Shown in pieces: positions 6,161-13,059 of a stretch of 13,517 nt of DNA. Under the pieces are notes generated by a model. The model was not told the DNA's origin, made no database searches, and was given only the letters and a program-made list of their open reading frames with translations. Numbering within the stretch: position 1 is the stretch's first letter; each line of letters opens with the position of its first letter. This DNA is from Eubacteriaceae bacterium (lineage in GTDB: Bacteria > Bacillota > Clostridia > Eubacteriales > Alkalibacteraceae). A program made the translations under genes and the position numbers. The stretch covers positions 1 to 13,517 of the forward strand of contig DMAW01000177.1 in NCBI GenBank assembly GCA_003446375.1. The letters run 5' to 3'.

Positions 6161-6820
6161 ATGCTTTCTGATGTTAAGACCATAATCTTTGATTTTGACG
6201 GAACCCTCCACGAAAGCATAAGCATCTATGCACCTGCATTTAGAAAGGCTTACAAATTCTTAACAGATCGAGGCTACGTGAAGGATAGGCAGTGGGACGA
6301 TGATGAAATCTCCATTTGGCTTGGTTACAGTCCTGCAGACATGTGGGAAAAGTTTTTGCCAAATCTAAATAGATCAGTCCGTGAACAGGCAAGCCTTATG
6401 ATCAGGGACGAAATGAGCTGTCTTTTGCACAACAATAAAGGCCGCTTATACGAAGGCTCTTTAGAAGTCTTAAATCGTCTCAAGTCAAAAGGATATGTTC
6501 TTGTTTTTTTAAGCAACTGTCGCGAAAGCTACAAAGATGCGGTCAGGAATGTTTACGGCTTGGACAGATACTTCGAAGAGTTCATCACAACCGAAGCATA
6601 CGGCTTTAAGCCAAAGCATCATATAGTAAAGGAAATAAAAGGCAGATTAGATCATAAGATAATTATTGTAGGAGACAGGGTGCAGGACATCGAGGCCGGA
6701 TTTTTAAACGACATCGAAACAATAGCCTGCAGATATGGATACGGCAAGGAAGAAGAATTTATTCTTGCCGACTACATAATAGACGATATAAGGGAGCTTT
6801 TAAAGGGTGTGGATATTTGA
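6161..6820 (+). CDS. HAD-family hydrolase in the riboflavin operon, candidate pathway phosphatase
   Basis: This 219-residue protein has all four HAD motifs: FDFDGTL with nucleophile Asp11 and Asp13, FLSNC with Ser118, GFKPKHHI with the motif-III lysine, and VGDRVQDIEAG with Asp172. The helical cap between motifs I and II (about residues 18-95) marks subfamily I (phosphoglycolate phosphatase-like), not the Cof type. The gene starts 5 bases after the ribH stop and has no clear ribosome site of its own, so it is probably translated by coupling. The pathway needs a phosphatase for 5-amino-6-(5-phosphoribitylamino)uracil, which in known bacteria is supplied by scattered, promiscuous HAD enzymes. 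The position here makes that role, or FMN hydrolysis, an attractive inference. Family membership is certain; the substrate is not. Confidence 0.85.
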   Translation: MLSDVKTIIFDFDGTLHESISIYAPAFRKAYKFLTDRGYVKDRQWDDDEISIWLGYSPADMWEKFLPNLNRSVREQASLMIRDEMSCLLHNNKGRLYEGSLEVLNRLKSKGYVLVFLSNCRESYKDAVRNVYGLDRYFEEFITTEAYGFKPKHHIVKEIKGRLDHKIIIVGDRVQDIEAGFLNDIETIACRYGYGKEEEFILADYIIDDIRELLKGVDI

Positions 6821-6835
6821 TATCCGCACCCCTTT
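6802..6835 (+). terminator. Probable terminator at the end of the riboflavin operon
   Basis: AAAGGGTGTGGATAT pairs with ATATCCGCACCCCTTT around a short loop, with one G-U pair and one bulged C. The stem includes the last codons and stop of the HAD gene. The T-tail is weak (CTTTCATGTTTGC), so efficiency is uncertain. The gap to the convergent Yip1 gene contains only one further weak inverted repeat (ATCTGC 6852-6857 with GCAGAT 6877-6882). Confidence 0.6.
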
Positions 6836-6886
6836 CATGTTTGCATCTATTATCTGCTTCCAATAATGCAATTTTCGCAGATTTAT

Positions 6887-7606
6887 TCATCCGTAAATCT
6901 TATACAAGCTGCCTGCTGAGTAGTTTATAAAGTTTAGGGCTATTACCATAAAAAACAATATGACGTTTACTACGACTCTTTTTTCCCTGGGCACTTCAAA
7001 CACCACGCTGCTTCCTACGATCATCAGGACGAAGGTCCAAAAGGTAAAAACATTTATTGTCAGTGCCAATTCATTGACGAAGCTCACATCAGCCTCTTTT
7101 GGCAAAAATCCATTTATCAGGTTGTAAATAGCTGACGGATATCCGGAAATCGCCAATACGGCCATCATGTGCTTATAGCTTTTGCCACCTTTAAATAACT
7201 TGCCGATAAGAGCATAGCAAATTCCGGCGCTTATTATATAGCTTGCCATCAATGCAGCTATCGCTCCTATGGTAATCGCAACAGGACTATTCACTACTCC
7301 TAAAAAATTAACCACTATATTGTTTGCATCATTGTGGGATTGGTTTGAAATCATCAAGTGGTTCATTTGGCTAAACGACTGCCTGTTCACCTGATTTGAT
7401 ATCAGCGCTCTCGCTATAGCGATCAAGGTAAGCAATCCTAGGTGTTTTGCGCAGCTGGGCTCTTCCCTGCATTTTTCAAAATATTTTGCCGGATTTAATA
7501 TATATGTTTTGATTCGTTGAATCAACGTATGTTTCTTATCCAACTCGATCACACTCCGTACTAATTTCGTCTGTTTCAGTATGACCATTTTATCAAGAGT
7601 TTTCAA
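6887..7606 (-). CDS. Yip1-family integral membrane protein
   Basis: The protein has a soluble N-terminus of about 45 residues ending in the family entry motif RIKTYILNPAKYFEKCREEPS. About five hydrophobic segments follow: GLLTLIAIARALI, VAITIGAIAALMASYIISA, a segment with MMAVLAISGYPSAIYNLI, INVFTFWTFVLMIVGSSVV and VNVILFFMVIALNFI. The layout and the GYP within a membrane segment fit the Yip1 domain, whose bacterial role is largely unknown. The longest start is TTG at 7606. Starts at GTG 7552 or TTG 7543 are also possible, since a GGAG lies just upstream of them and family members usually begin near the RIKTYILNP motif. The gene follows the kinase by 91 bases on the same strand and could be its last co-transcribed gene. 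A functional link is inference. Confidence 0.75.
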   Translation of the reverse strand: MKTLDKMVILKQTKLVRSVIELDKKHTLIQRIKTYILNPAKYFEKCREEPSCAKHLGLLTLIAIARALISNQVNRQSFSQMNHLMISNQSHNDANNIVVNFLGVVNSPVAITIGAIAALMASYIISAGICYALIGKLFKGGKSYKHMMAVLAISGYPSAIYNLINGFLPKEADVSFVNELALTINVFTFWTFVLMIVGSSVVFEVPREKRVVVNVILFFMVIALNFINYSAGSLYKIYG

Positions 7607-7697
7607 TACTCATGTGGCATTTGAACCTTTAAAGATGCTATTTGGACTCATTCTTCCTTTTTATGTATTTGTTGGTATTTAATGTTTTTAGTAAATA

Positions 7698-9008
7698 TCA
7701 GGCTCTTTCGTTCAAAAGCACGGCATTTAATAAAAATTTCTCCTCCTGCAAGCTTATCCTAAGCTCTCCCTTGTACTTGTCTATGACCTTTTGTATATTT
7801 AAAAGCCCTAATCCGTGGAGATTTTTGTCTTTCTTTGCTGTAAAGAACCTGTCGTACTGTTTTTGAATCGTAGACGGTTCCATCGAGTTTGCGCATTCAA
7901 CCAAAAGATACATTTTTTTAAATCGAATATTCAAGCTTATATGCTTTTTACCTTCAGGTTTTCTCTGGCAAGCCTCTATTGCATTATCTAATATATTTCC
8001 AATCAAAATAGCAATGTCCATATCTTCGATATTGATTTTTTTGTCTATTAATATATCTGCTTTAAATTCTATCCCTTTGCTTTCAGCTAGGACCTTTTTA
8101 TTGAATACAATGGATGATACCACCGGACTTTCGTCATGGAGAACCTCGTCAAATTTTTTAATAGGCTCGTATAGGTTGCTTAAGTATTCTTTGGCTCTAT
8201 CGTAATTTCTATTTTCCACATAACCGCTGATTGCGCTTATGTGATTTTGGATGTCATGACGCAAGTATTTCATGTTCTGCATATTTGCAAGGATTTCGCT
8301 GTTGTATTTATCCTCGATCTTTTTTTGCTGAAGGAGCAGCTTCAACTCCATCTGTTTTTCAGATTCTTTTAGCATGTTTTCATAAATGCTTATGGCAAGT
8401 ATGCACACTCCCGCAAACCCTATTACCATAAAATAAAAATTAAACTCTATAAATCCATCGCTGTAATGGATCTGTATCATGTTTGCCATTATTCCTATTA
8501 TTAAAAAAACAAGGGCTATAAGCTTTAAAGACATCTTTAAGTTTATGTCCACTGAATACGGGTTTTTATTTTTCTTTTCCAAATAATAGACGACGAACAG
8601 ATATACCATTATCTTAGATATTATCGTGGCCACGAGCCTGTAGCCGTTATAGTCCAACAGTTCTGTCATAGATGCCCCTGTCCCATAAATCATCGCGAAC
8701 ACCACGATGCTTTCTATAGCCAAGTTGAGCATGAAAAACACTCCAAATGCCATTGCTTTGGCAAAGACATCACCGCTAAAGGATATAAGTATCCACAAAA
8801 ATATCAAACCATACAGTATTCCTACAACCCACAGCTTTTCCATTCCTATGATATTAGCTGTATTAGTAATGCCGGCTACCAATGCCACAGATATGAGATT
8901 TATCATTTTGTTAAACCTCATTTCCAATATCCCTGCTAGGAATTTAAACAAAATCCCCATCTCAAAAAAGCAGACAATATAATTTATCACTATCCATCCG
9001 GGGCTCAT
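7698..9008 (-). CDS. AgrC-like sensor histidine kinase (HPK10 type, GHKL ATPase)
   Basis: This 436-residue membrane kinase has about six or seven hydrophobic helices over residues 5-210, then a coiled-coil linker (YENMLKESEKQMELKLLLQQ). The phospho-acceptor is His251 in YLRHDIQNHISAI, and the ATPase domain has N-box GNILDNAIEAC and G-box HGLGLLNIQKV. RHDxxNH followed by a GHKL domain and a polytopic sensor is the AgrC/ComD pattern, whose known members sense secreted peptides. The ATG overlaps the response-regulator stop (TAATG), and AGAGG precedes it. No agrB protease or agrD peptide gene is present nearby, so the ligand is unknown. Confidence 0.9.
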   Translation of the reverse strand: MSPGWIVINYIVCFFEMGILFKFLAGILEMRFNKMINLISVALVAGITNTANIIGMEKLWVVGILYGLIFLWILISFSGDVFAKAMAFGVFFMLNLAIESIVVFAMIYGTGASMTELLDYNGYRLVATIISKIMVYLFVVYYLEKKNKNPYSVDINLKMSLKLIALVFLIIGIMANMIQIHYSDGFIEFNFYFMVIGFAGVCILAISIYENMLKESEKQMELKLLLQQKKIEDKYNSEILANMQNMKYLRHDIQNHISAISGYVENRNYDRAKEYLSNLYEPIKKFDEVLHDESPVVSSIVFNKKVLAESKGIEFKADILIDKKINIEDMDIAILIGNILDNAIEACQRKPEGKKHISLNIRFKKMYLLVECANSMEPSTIQKQYDRFFTAKKDKNLHGLGLLNIQKVIDKYKGELRISLQEEKFLLNAVLLNERA

Positions 9009-9736
9009 TAGTTCTTACCTCTTAATAAATCGTCAAAAAAACAGGCCTTGACTTTTTCCATATGCTTTTTGCTAACAGGTATCTTATACTTGTCTTCAAC
9101 TGTGAGGGTGCTGTTTTCTATTTTGGATATGTATTTTCTATTTACTATGAATCCTTGATGGCATTGAACAAACTCCTCGTCAAGCTTGCTTTTCATCTCC
9201 TTTAAGGTGGTATAGAAAAAATGCTCTATTTCCCGGCATACTACCTTGATTTGATTTCTGCGCTTTTCTATATAAAGTATGTCTTTTAATAAGATATTGG
9301 CGATTCCTCCCTTAAACTCCAAAGTCAAGATCTTCTTTTCATCCTTTTGAAACATCTGCTTTTTAGGGCTTAAACACTCTTTGAATATCCCTCTTATCTT
9401 TTCTTTGTCCGCAGGCTTGATAAGGTAATGGAAAGCCCTCACCTCAAATGCTTCCAAGGAATAGCAGCTGTGACCTGTCAGATATACTATAAGCACAGAA
9501 TCATCAGCTTGCCTTATAAGCCGACCTGTTTCTATGCCGTTTAGCTCTGGCATGTCTATATCTAAAAAAACCATCTCAAATTTGGCTTTACCCAGGGTTA
9601 TATCCTCTATAAATTTAATTGGATCTTGGTATATTTCCACTTCAATAAAAAAACTTTCTTCATCTGCAATGTTTTTTAAGGTCTTTTCAAGGATTTTCAA
9701 AATATCGATGTTATCGTCGCAAATTCCAATATTCAC
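9008..9736 (-). CDS. LytTR-family response regulator (AgrA-like)
   Basis: The 242-residue protein has a receiver domain (residues 1 to about 120) with the acidic pocket CDDN, phospho-acceptor Asp59 in VFLDIDMP, and Lys107 in YLIKPAD. A LytTR DNA-binding domain (about 135-240) follows, with IEKRRNQIKVV, CHQGFIVNRKYI and IPVSKKHMEKVK. LytTR regulators bind direct repeats upstream of target promoters. The start is GTG at 9736, with AGGA 6 bases upstream; no nearby ATG fits. It is the first gene of an operon with the sensor kinase, transcribed from a promoter just behind the neighbouring thioredoxin-like gene. Confidence 0.93.
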   Translation of the reverse strand: MNIGICDDNIDILKILEKTLKNIADEESFFIEVEIYQDPIKFIEDITLGKAKFEMVFLDIDMPELNGIETGRLIRQADDSVLIVYLTGHSCYSLEAFEVRAFHYLIKPADKEKIRGIFKECLSPKKQMFQKDEKKILTLEFKGGIANILLKDILYIEKRRNQIKVVCREIEHFFYTTLKEMKSKLDEEFVQCHQGFIVNRKYISKIENSTLTVEDKYKIPVSKKHMEKVKACFFDDLLRGKN

Positions 9737-9788
9737 TTTATGTCCTAGCTCCTTTCAATAACAGATGATTTTTATTCCTTTAAATTTA

Positions 9789-9818
9789 ATAATATCATCC
9801 ACACTATGGAGATGTCAA
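9789..9818 (-). promoter_or_regulatory. Promoter of the response regulator-kinase operon
   Basis: On the minus strand TTGACA (9818-9813) and TATTAT (9794-9789) are 18 bases apart. The -35 sits immediately behind the stop codon of the upstream thioredoxin-like gene, so the two-component operon can be transcribed independently. I see no terminator between them. Confidence 0.7.
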
Positions 9819-10121
9819 TTATTTGAATTTGTTTAACACCTCTTCAAAAACTTCATCTATAGGGAATTCACTGTGCAGCACCAGCTCTTCATCAATTACC
9901 ATAGCCGGAGCATGCTTATCCGTTGACCCTTCGTGGTTGAACTTGCATCCCGGACAATAACCGTACATGCACTCAACCGTCACTTCGTAATTTTCCATTA
10001 GAGATTCATCTTCTATTTTTTCAATTGTATAATTCAGTCCCATACGGCTTGCGATTTTATCGACTGCCTCTAAGTATTCATCGCTTATGGCGCATTTTGA
10101 TCCCAATATTTTAATATTCAT
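9819..10121 (-). CDS. Thioredoxin-fold protein with rearranged cysteines
   Basis: The 100-residue protein begins MNIKILGSKCAIS, which resembles the start of small thioredoxin_3-type proteins (KILGxxCxxC). It ends with APAMVIDEELVLHSEFPIDEVFEEVL, matching their cis-proline strand and last helix. The normal N-terminal CxxC is reduced to a single Cys10. Instead an insert at residues 49-70 carries Cys51, Cys56 and Cys59 (ECMYGYCPGCKFNHEG). This could be a relocated dithiol or a metal site; which one cannot be told from sequence. AAGGAAAGGA precedes the ATG. The gene is divergent from the DUF1858-hemerythrin operon and shares its 122-base regulatory region. The fold assignment is by motif and length and is moderately sure. 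Confidence 0.65.
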   Translation of the reverse strand: MNIKILGSKCAISDEYLEAVDKIASRMGLNYTIEKIEDESLMENYEVTVECMYGYCPGCKFNHEGSTDKHAPAMVIDEELVLHSEFPIDEVFEEVLNKFK

Positions 10122-10165
10122 CTTAAATTCCTTTCCTTTTGTATCTTAAGCTACAGATTTTTCTT

Positions 10166-10193
10166 TTGATAAGTATTATCATTATAACATAAT
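10166..10193 (+). promoter_or_regulatory. Promoter with PerR-box-like operator, between divergent redox genes
   Basis: TTGATA (10166-10171) and CATAAT (10188-10193) are 16 bases apart and point toward the DUF1858 gene. The spacer contains GTATTATCATTATAA (10173-10187), which matches the Bacillus PerR box TTATAATNATTATAA at 12 of 14 defined positions by my count. The same stretch also resembles a classical Fur box. On the minus strand its right half supplies a TATAAT (10186-10181) that could be the -10 for the divergent thioredoxin-like gene. The region is AT-rich, so chance matches are possible. Confidence 0.5.
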
Positions 10194-10243
10194 CTGCTTC
10201 AGGAGTACGAAGCGCAAAATAAAATCAAATGGAGGAATATACT

Positions 10244-10438
10244 ATGATTAATAAAGATATGACTATTGGAGAAGTACTTAGAGTCGACAGGAATCTGGCT
10301 GCAAAACTTATGGAGTTCGGAATGGGATGCGTAGGCTGCCCTTCAGCACAAGCCGAGACATTGGCAGAAGCAGCCAGCGTCCATGGAGTAAACGCAGATA
10401 CATTGGTTAACGCATTAAACGAAGCGGACGGTAAATAA
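10244..10438 (+). CDS. DUF1858 / hybrid-cluster-protein-associated CxxC protein
   Basis: This is a 64-residue protein with MINKDMTIGEVL at the start, the redox motif FGMGCVGCPSAQAETLAEAA (Cys29 and Cys32), and a closing helix with VNALNEA. The pattern is that of DUF1858, also described as a redox disulfide domain found beside hybrid cluster proteins. Its biochemical role is not established. GGAGG at 10231-10235 lies 8 bases before ATG 10244, which decides the start against an in-frame ATG at 10229 that overlaps this ribosome site. It leads an apparent operon with the next two genes: the following gene starts 2 bases after its stop. Confidence 0.9.
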   Translation: MINKDMTIGEVLRVDRNLAAKLMEFGMGCVGCPSAQAETLAEAASVHGVNADTLVNALNEADGK

Positions 10439-10439
10439 T

Positions 10440-11075
10440 ATGAGCTTGTTTCTAGGCAGAATACATTACTGGCTTTACAATAAGATAAACTGGTTCGAAT
10501 CTTTAGAGCTCGACATACTGGCATATGTAACACAAAAGGGAATGCCCGGCGAGAGCTGGTCTGAAGAAACATACTCCACTTACGGATATCCCACAGGAAA
10601 CAGACCCCTTGAAGAAATCATCGACACGGGAAATATCCACGGATGGCTTCAAGACAAGATACACAAAGCAGAAGGAAGGCACGCTTCCTTGATCACAAAG
10701 ATACTAAGAAATGACGCCTCTTCTATAGAAGAATTAAAAGACGTATTCAAAAAACAGGGACAAAGCGCTGCTTTAAGCCTTGAAGATAAACTTGACTCTC
10801 CTGAAGATGTCTTTAATGCACTCAACGATTTTATGCTGGAAGGAATGCCTTGCGACAGGGTAAATGAGGTCCTTTCTTCGGATAAAGATCAATTGACATG
10901 GGAAAGCACAGTGTGCCTTCATAAAGATCACTGGGAAAATGCCGGAGGAGACGTAAGAAATTTTTATATCCTCAGGGACGAATGGATAAGATCATTTGTG
11001 GAGACTTTAGGCAATAGCCTTGCTTTTGAAAGGCTATCTTCAAATACCCAGACAATAAGAAGGGAGGCTGCATGA
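10440..11075 (+). CDS. Unrecognised 211-aa soluble protein in the hemerythrin operon
   Basis: I do not recognise a named family. The protein has no signal peptide or membrane segment, is acidic and probably mostly helical. It is rich in Trp, Tyr and His in short blocks: FLGRIHYWLYNKINWFE at the N-terminus, GNIHGWLQDKIHKAEGRHAS around residues 64-83, and CLHKDHWENAGG (159-170) followed by RNFYILRDEWIRSF. Cys138 (GMPCDRV) and Cys159 are the only cysteines. The His-rich blocks could hold a metal or heme, but no standard motif shows this. The weak GGACGG upstream and 1-base gap suggest translation coupled to the DUF1858 gene, and the hemerythrin gene starts 1 base after its stop. Tight linkage points to a shared job with those two. 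Confidence 0.8.
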   Translation: MSLFLGRIHYWLYNKINWFESLELDILAYVTQKGMPGESWSEETYSTYGYPTGNRPLEEIIDTGNIHGWLQDKIHKAEGRHASLITKILRNDASSIEELKDVFKKQGQSAALSLEDKLDSPEDVFNALNDFMLEGMPCDRVNEVLSSDKDQLTWESTVCLHKDHWENAGGDVRNFYILRDEWIRSFVETLGNSLAFERLSSNTQTIRREAA

Positions 11076-11076
11076 C

Positions 11077-11625
11077 ATGGACAGCATACAGTTGATGGTA
11101 GATGAACACGTCTATATAAAAAGAATGCTCGCGGTCTTAAGAAAATACAGCTACCGCCTTCTCAATGGAGAGCAGGTAGATTTTGAAGATTTCTATAAGA
11201 TGATCGACTTCGTGAGAAATTATGCGGACAAGCATCACCACGGCAAGGAAGAGGACTTTCTTTTTAATCGAATGGTTGAAAACCAAGGTTCTGCTGCCGA
11301 AAAGCTTGTCAAAAACGGCATGTTGGTAGAACACGATTTAGGAAGGCTTCACATGCAAGAGCTTGAAGAAGCCATCGAGCGCGTGAAAGCCGGAGACGAC
11401 GAATCCAAGCTGGATGTGATAGCCAACGCGGTATCTTATACCCATCTGCTTCACAGACATATCGACAAAGAAGACGCTGTAGTGTATAAATTTGCACAAA
11501 ATGGTCTTTCCAAAGAGGTAATGGATCAAATCGATGCGCAGTGCGAATCATTCGAAAAAGATGCGACCGCACAAGGCATTCAAGACAAGTATATAAAGCT
11601 CCTTGAAGAGCTGGAAAATAAGTAA
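11077..11625 (+). CDS. Hemerythrin-like (HHE) di-iron protein
   Basis: This is a 182-residue four-helix-bundle protein. Candidate iron ligands follow the hemerythrin order: His11 in MVDEH, His54 and Glu58 in DKHHHGKEEDFLF, His86 in VEHDLGR, and His123 to His128 with Glu132 in YTHLLHRHIDKED. Such domains bind a di-iron centre and serve O2 or NO sensing, iron storage or repair of damaged iron centres. The particular role here is not readable. GGGAGG at 11062-11067 precedes the ATG by 9 bases. It is the last gene of the DUF1858 operon, closed by the terminator at 11630. The partnership with a CxxC protein, the divergent thioredoxin-like gene and a PerR-like box suggests oxygen, peroxide or nitric oxide stress in an anaerobe. 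Confidence 0.9.
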   Translation: MDSIQLMVDEHVYIKRMLAVLRKYSYRLLNGEQVDFEDFYKMIDFVRNYADKHHHGKEEDFLFNRMVENQGSAAEKLVKNGMLVEHDLGRLHMQELEEAIERVKAGDDESKLDVIANAVSYTHLLHRHIDKEDAVVYKFAQNGLSKEVMDQIDAQCESFEKDATAQGIQDKYIKLLEELENK

Positions 11626-11629
11626 AAAT

Positions 11630-11657
11630 AATGGGGACTGTAGCTGCAGTCCCCATT
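11630..11657. terminator. Bidirectional terminator between hemerythrin and lpdA genes
   Basis: AATGGGGACTG pairs with CAGTCCCCATT (11 base pairs, 6-base loop). T-rich tails follow in both directions: TTTATT rightward, and ATTTTTACTTATTTT on the minus strand. It fits the 35-base gap between convergent genes. Confidence 0.9.
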
Positions 11658-11660
11658 TTA

Positions 11661-13043
11661 TTACAGGTGAATCGCCGTACCGTGCACATCGTGAGCCGCT
11701 TCGTGAATAGCCTCTCCAACTGTCGGATGGGCATGAATGGTGGTTATTATCTCATTTATGGTAGCTTCAAGCCTTATGGCAAGTGCCCCTTCTACAATAA
11801 GATCCGTTGCCCTGGGACCTGCAATATGCAGCCCGAGGATCTCCTCAGTTGAGGCATCGCAAACAAATTTGACTATTCCTCCGGTCTCATTCATTATCAT
11901 GGACTTTCCGTTTGCATACAGCGGAAAAGTGCCTGTCTTTACTTTAAACCCGGCATCCTTTGCCTGCTTTTCGGTCATTCCTACTCCTGCCAACTCCGGT
12001 TTGGTATAAACACAGTAAGGTATAGTTCTAAAGTCCACCTTAGGCTTTTTGCCCATTATGGCTTCTGCCGCGACTACACCTTGAGCACTTGCTACATGTG
12101 CAAGCATAATTCCTCCCGTGCAGTCTCCAATGGCATAAATATCATCGTTGCTTGTCTTCATATTTTTATCGACGATTATCTTTTTCTTTTCAGTTTTTAT
12201 ATTCAATCCTTCAAGTCCCATATTTTCGGTAACCGGACTTCTTCCTACCGATAAAAGAACCTTTTGTGCCTCCAATTCAAAACTGCCTTCTGCTTTTCTT
12301 GCTGTAACCTTGAGGCCTTGTGGGGATTTTTCTATCCTCTCTACCTTGGTGTCCGTGTAGATGTTCACTCCGTCTTTTAAAAACTCGTCTTTTAATGGCT
12401 TTACTATATCAAATTCCATGTTGGCCACTATCTCAGGAAGCATCTCTATTATGGACACTTTGCAGCCAAGAGCCTTGTATATACTGGCGAACTCGCTTCC
12501 TATTACGCCTCCTCCGATTATGCACAGGCTTTCAGGAACCTCATTTAAAGAAAGAGCGTCATTGCTTGTTATCACCCCTTCAAGATCGGCTCCCGGCAGG
12601 GGTACTATAGTGGGCACTGACCCGGTAGCTATTATCACTTTATCATACTGCAGCTTCGTGATCTTTCCGTCTCTTCCTTTTACCTCTACAGCCTTTGATC
12701 CCAAGAGCTTACCTTCGCCTTGGATGAATTTGATCTTGTTTGACTTAAGCAGACCATTTATTCCCGCTACCAGCTTGCTTACCGTTTTATCCTTGTGCTT
12801 CTGAAGTTCATCCCAATTGATTTTAGAAGCTTCCACCTCTATGCCCATCTTTCCTGCATCTTTTTTCAGGGTTTCTGCAAGCTCAGCAGCATGCAAGAGA
12901 ACCTTTGTAGGAATGCATCCTACATTAAGGCAAGTGCCGCCCAACTTATCCTTTTCTATTAAAGTCACCTCGGCTCCTAGCTGAGCGCCTCTAATTGCAG
13001 CTACGTAACCCCCAGGGCCGCCTCCTATTATCACGATCTTCAT
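11661..13043 (-). CDS. lpdA: Dihydrolipoamide dehydrogenase (E3)
   Basis: E3 reoxidises the lipoamide of a 2-oxoacid, acetoin or glycine-cleavage complex, passing electrons through a disulfide and FAD to NAD+. The 460-residue protein has the FAD site IIGGGPGGYVAA, the redox disulfide GGTCLNVGCIPTK (Cys38 and Cys43), the NAD site IIGGGVIGSEFASIY, YAIGDCTGG, and the C-terminal catalytic pair in HAHPTVGEAIHEAAHD. There is no N-terminal lipoyl domain. The start is ATG 13043, with AGGTGGAG just upstream. The open frame continues 14 codons further to 13085 but would overlap the E2 gene and lacks family similarity there. It lies 16 bases behind the E2 gene on the same strand, so the pair belongs to one dehydrogenase operon. 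Confidence 0.96.
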   Translation of the reverse strand: MKIVIIGGGPGGYVAAIRGAQLGAEVTLIEKDKLGGTCLNVGCIPTKVLLHAAELAETLKKDAGKMGIEVEASKINWDELQKHKDKTVSKLVAGINGLLKSNKIKFIQGEGKLLGSKAVEVKGRDGKITKLQYDKVIIATGSVPTIVPLPGADLEGVITSNDALSLNEVPESLCIIGGGVIGSEFASIYKALGCKVSIIEMLPEIVANMEFDIVKPLKDEFLKDGVNIYTDTKVERIEKSPQGLKVTARKAEGSFELEAQKVLLSVGRSPVTENMGLEGLNIKTEKKKIIVDKNMKTSNDDIYAIGDCTGGIMLAHVASAQGVVAAEAIMGKKPKVDFRTIPYCVYTKPELAGVGMTEKQAKDAGFKVKTGTFPLYANGKSMIMNETGGIVKFVCDASTEEILGLHIAGPRATDLIVEGALAIRLEATINEIITTIHAHPTVGEAIHEAAHDVHGTAIHL

Positions 13044-13059
13044 TACGCTCCACCTTTCC

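Noticed and set aside
6852..6882. ATCTGC / GCAGAT inverted repeat downstream of the HAD gene as a second terminator
   Set aside because: There are only six base pairs around a 19-base loop and a poor T-run. It is too weak to list as a feature.
6821..9818. Search for an AgrD-like peptide or AgrB gene near the kinase
   Set aside because: The short gaps at 6821-6886, 7607-7697 and 9737-9818 hold no frame with a ribosome site and an AgrD-like composition on either strand.
10229..10243. ATG 10229 as start of the DUF1858 gene
   Set aside because: This ATG overlaps the GGAGG ribosome site that serves ATG 10244.
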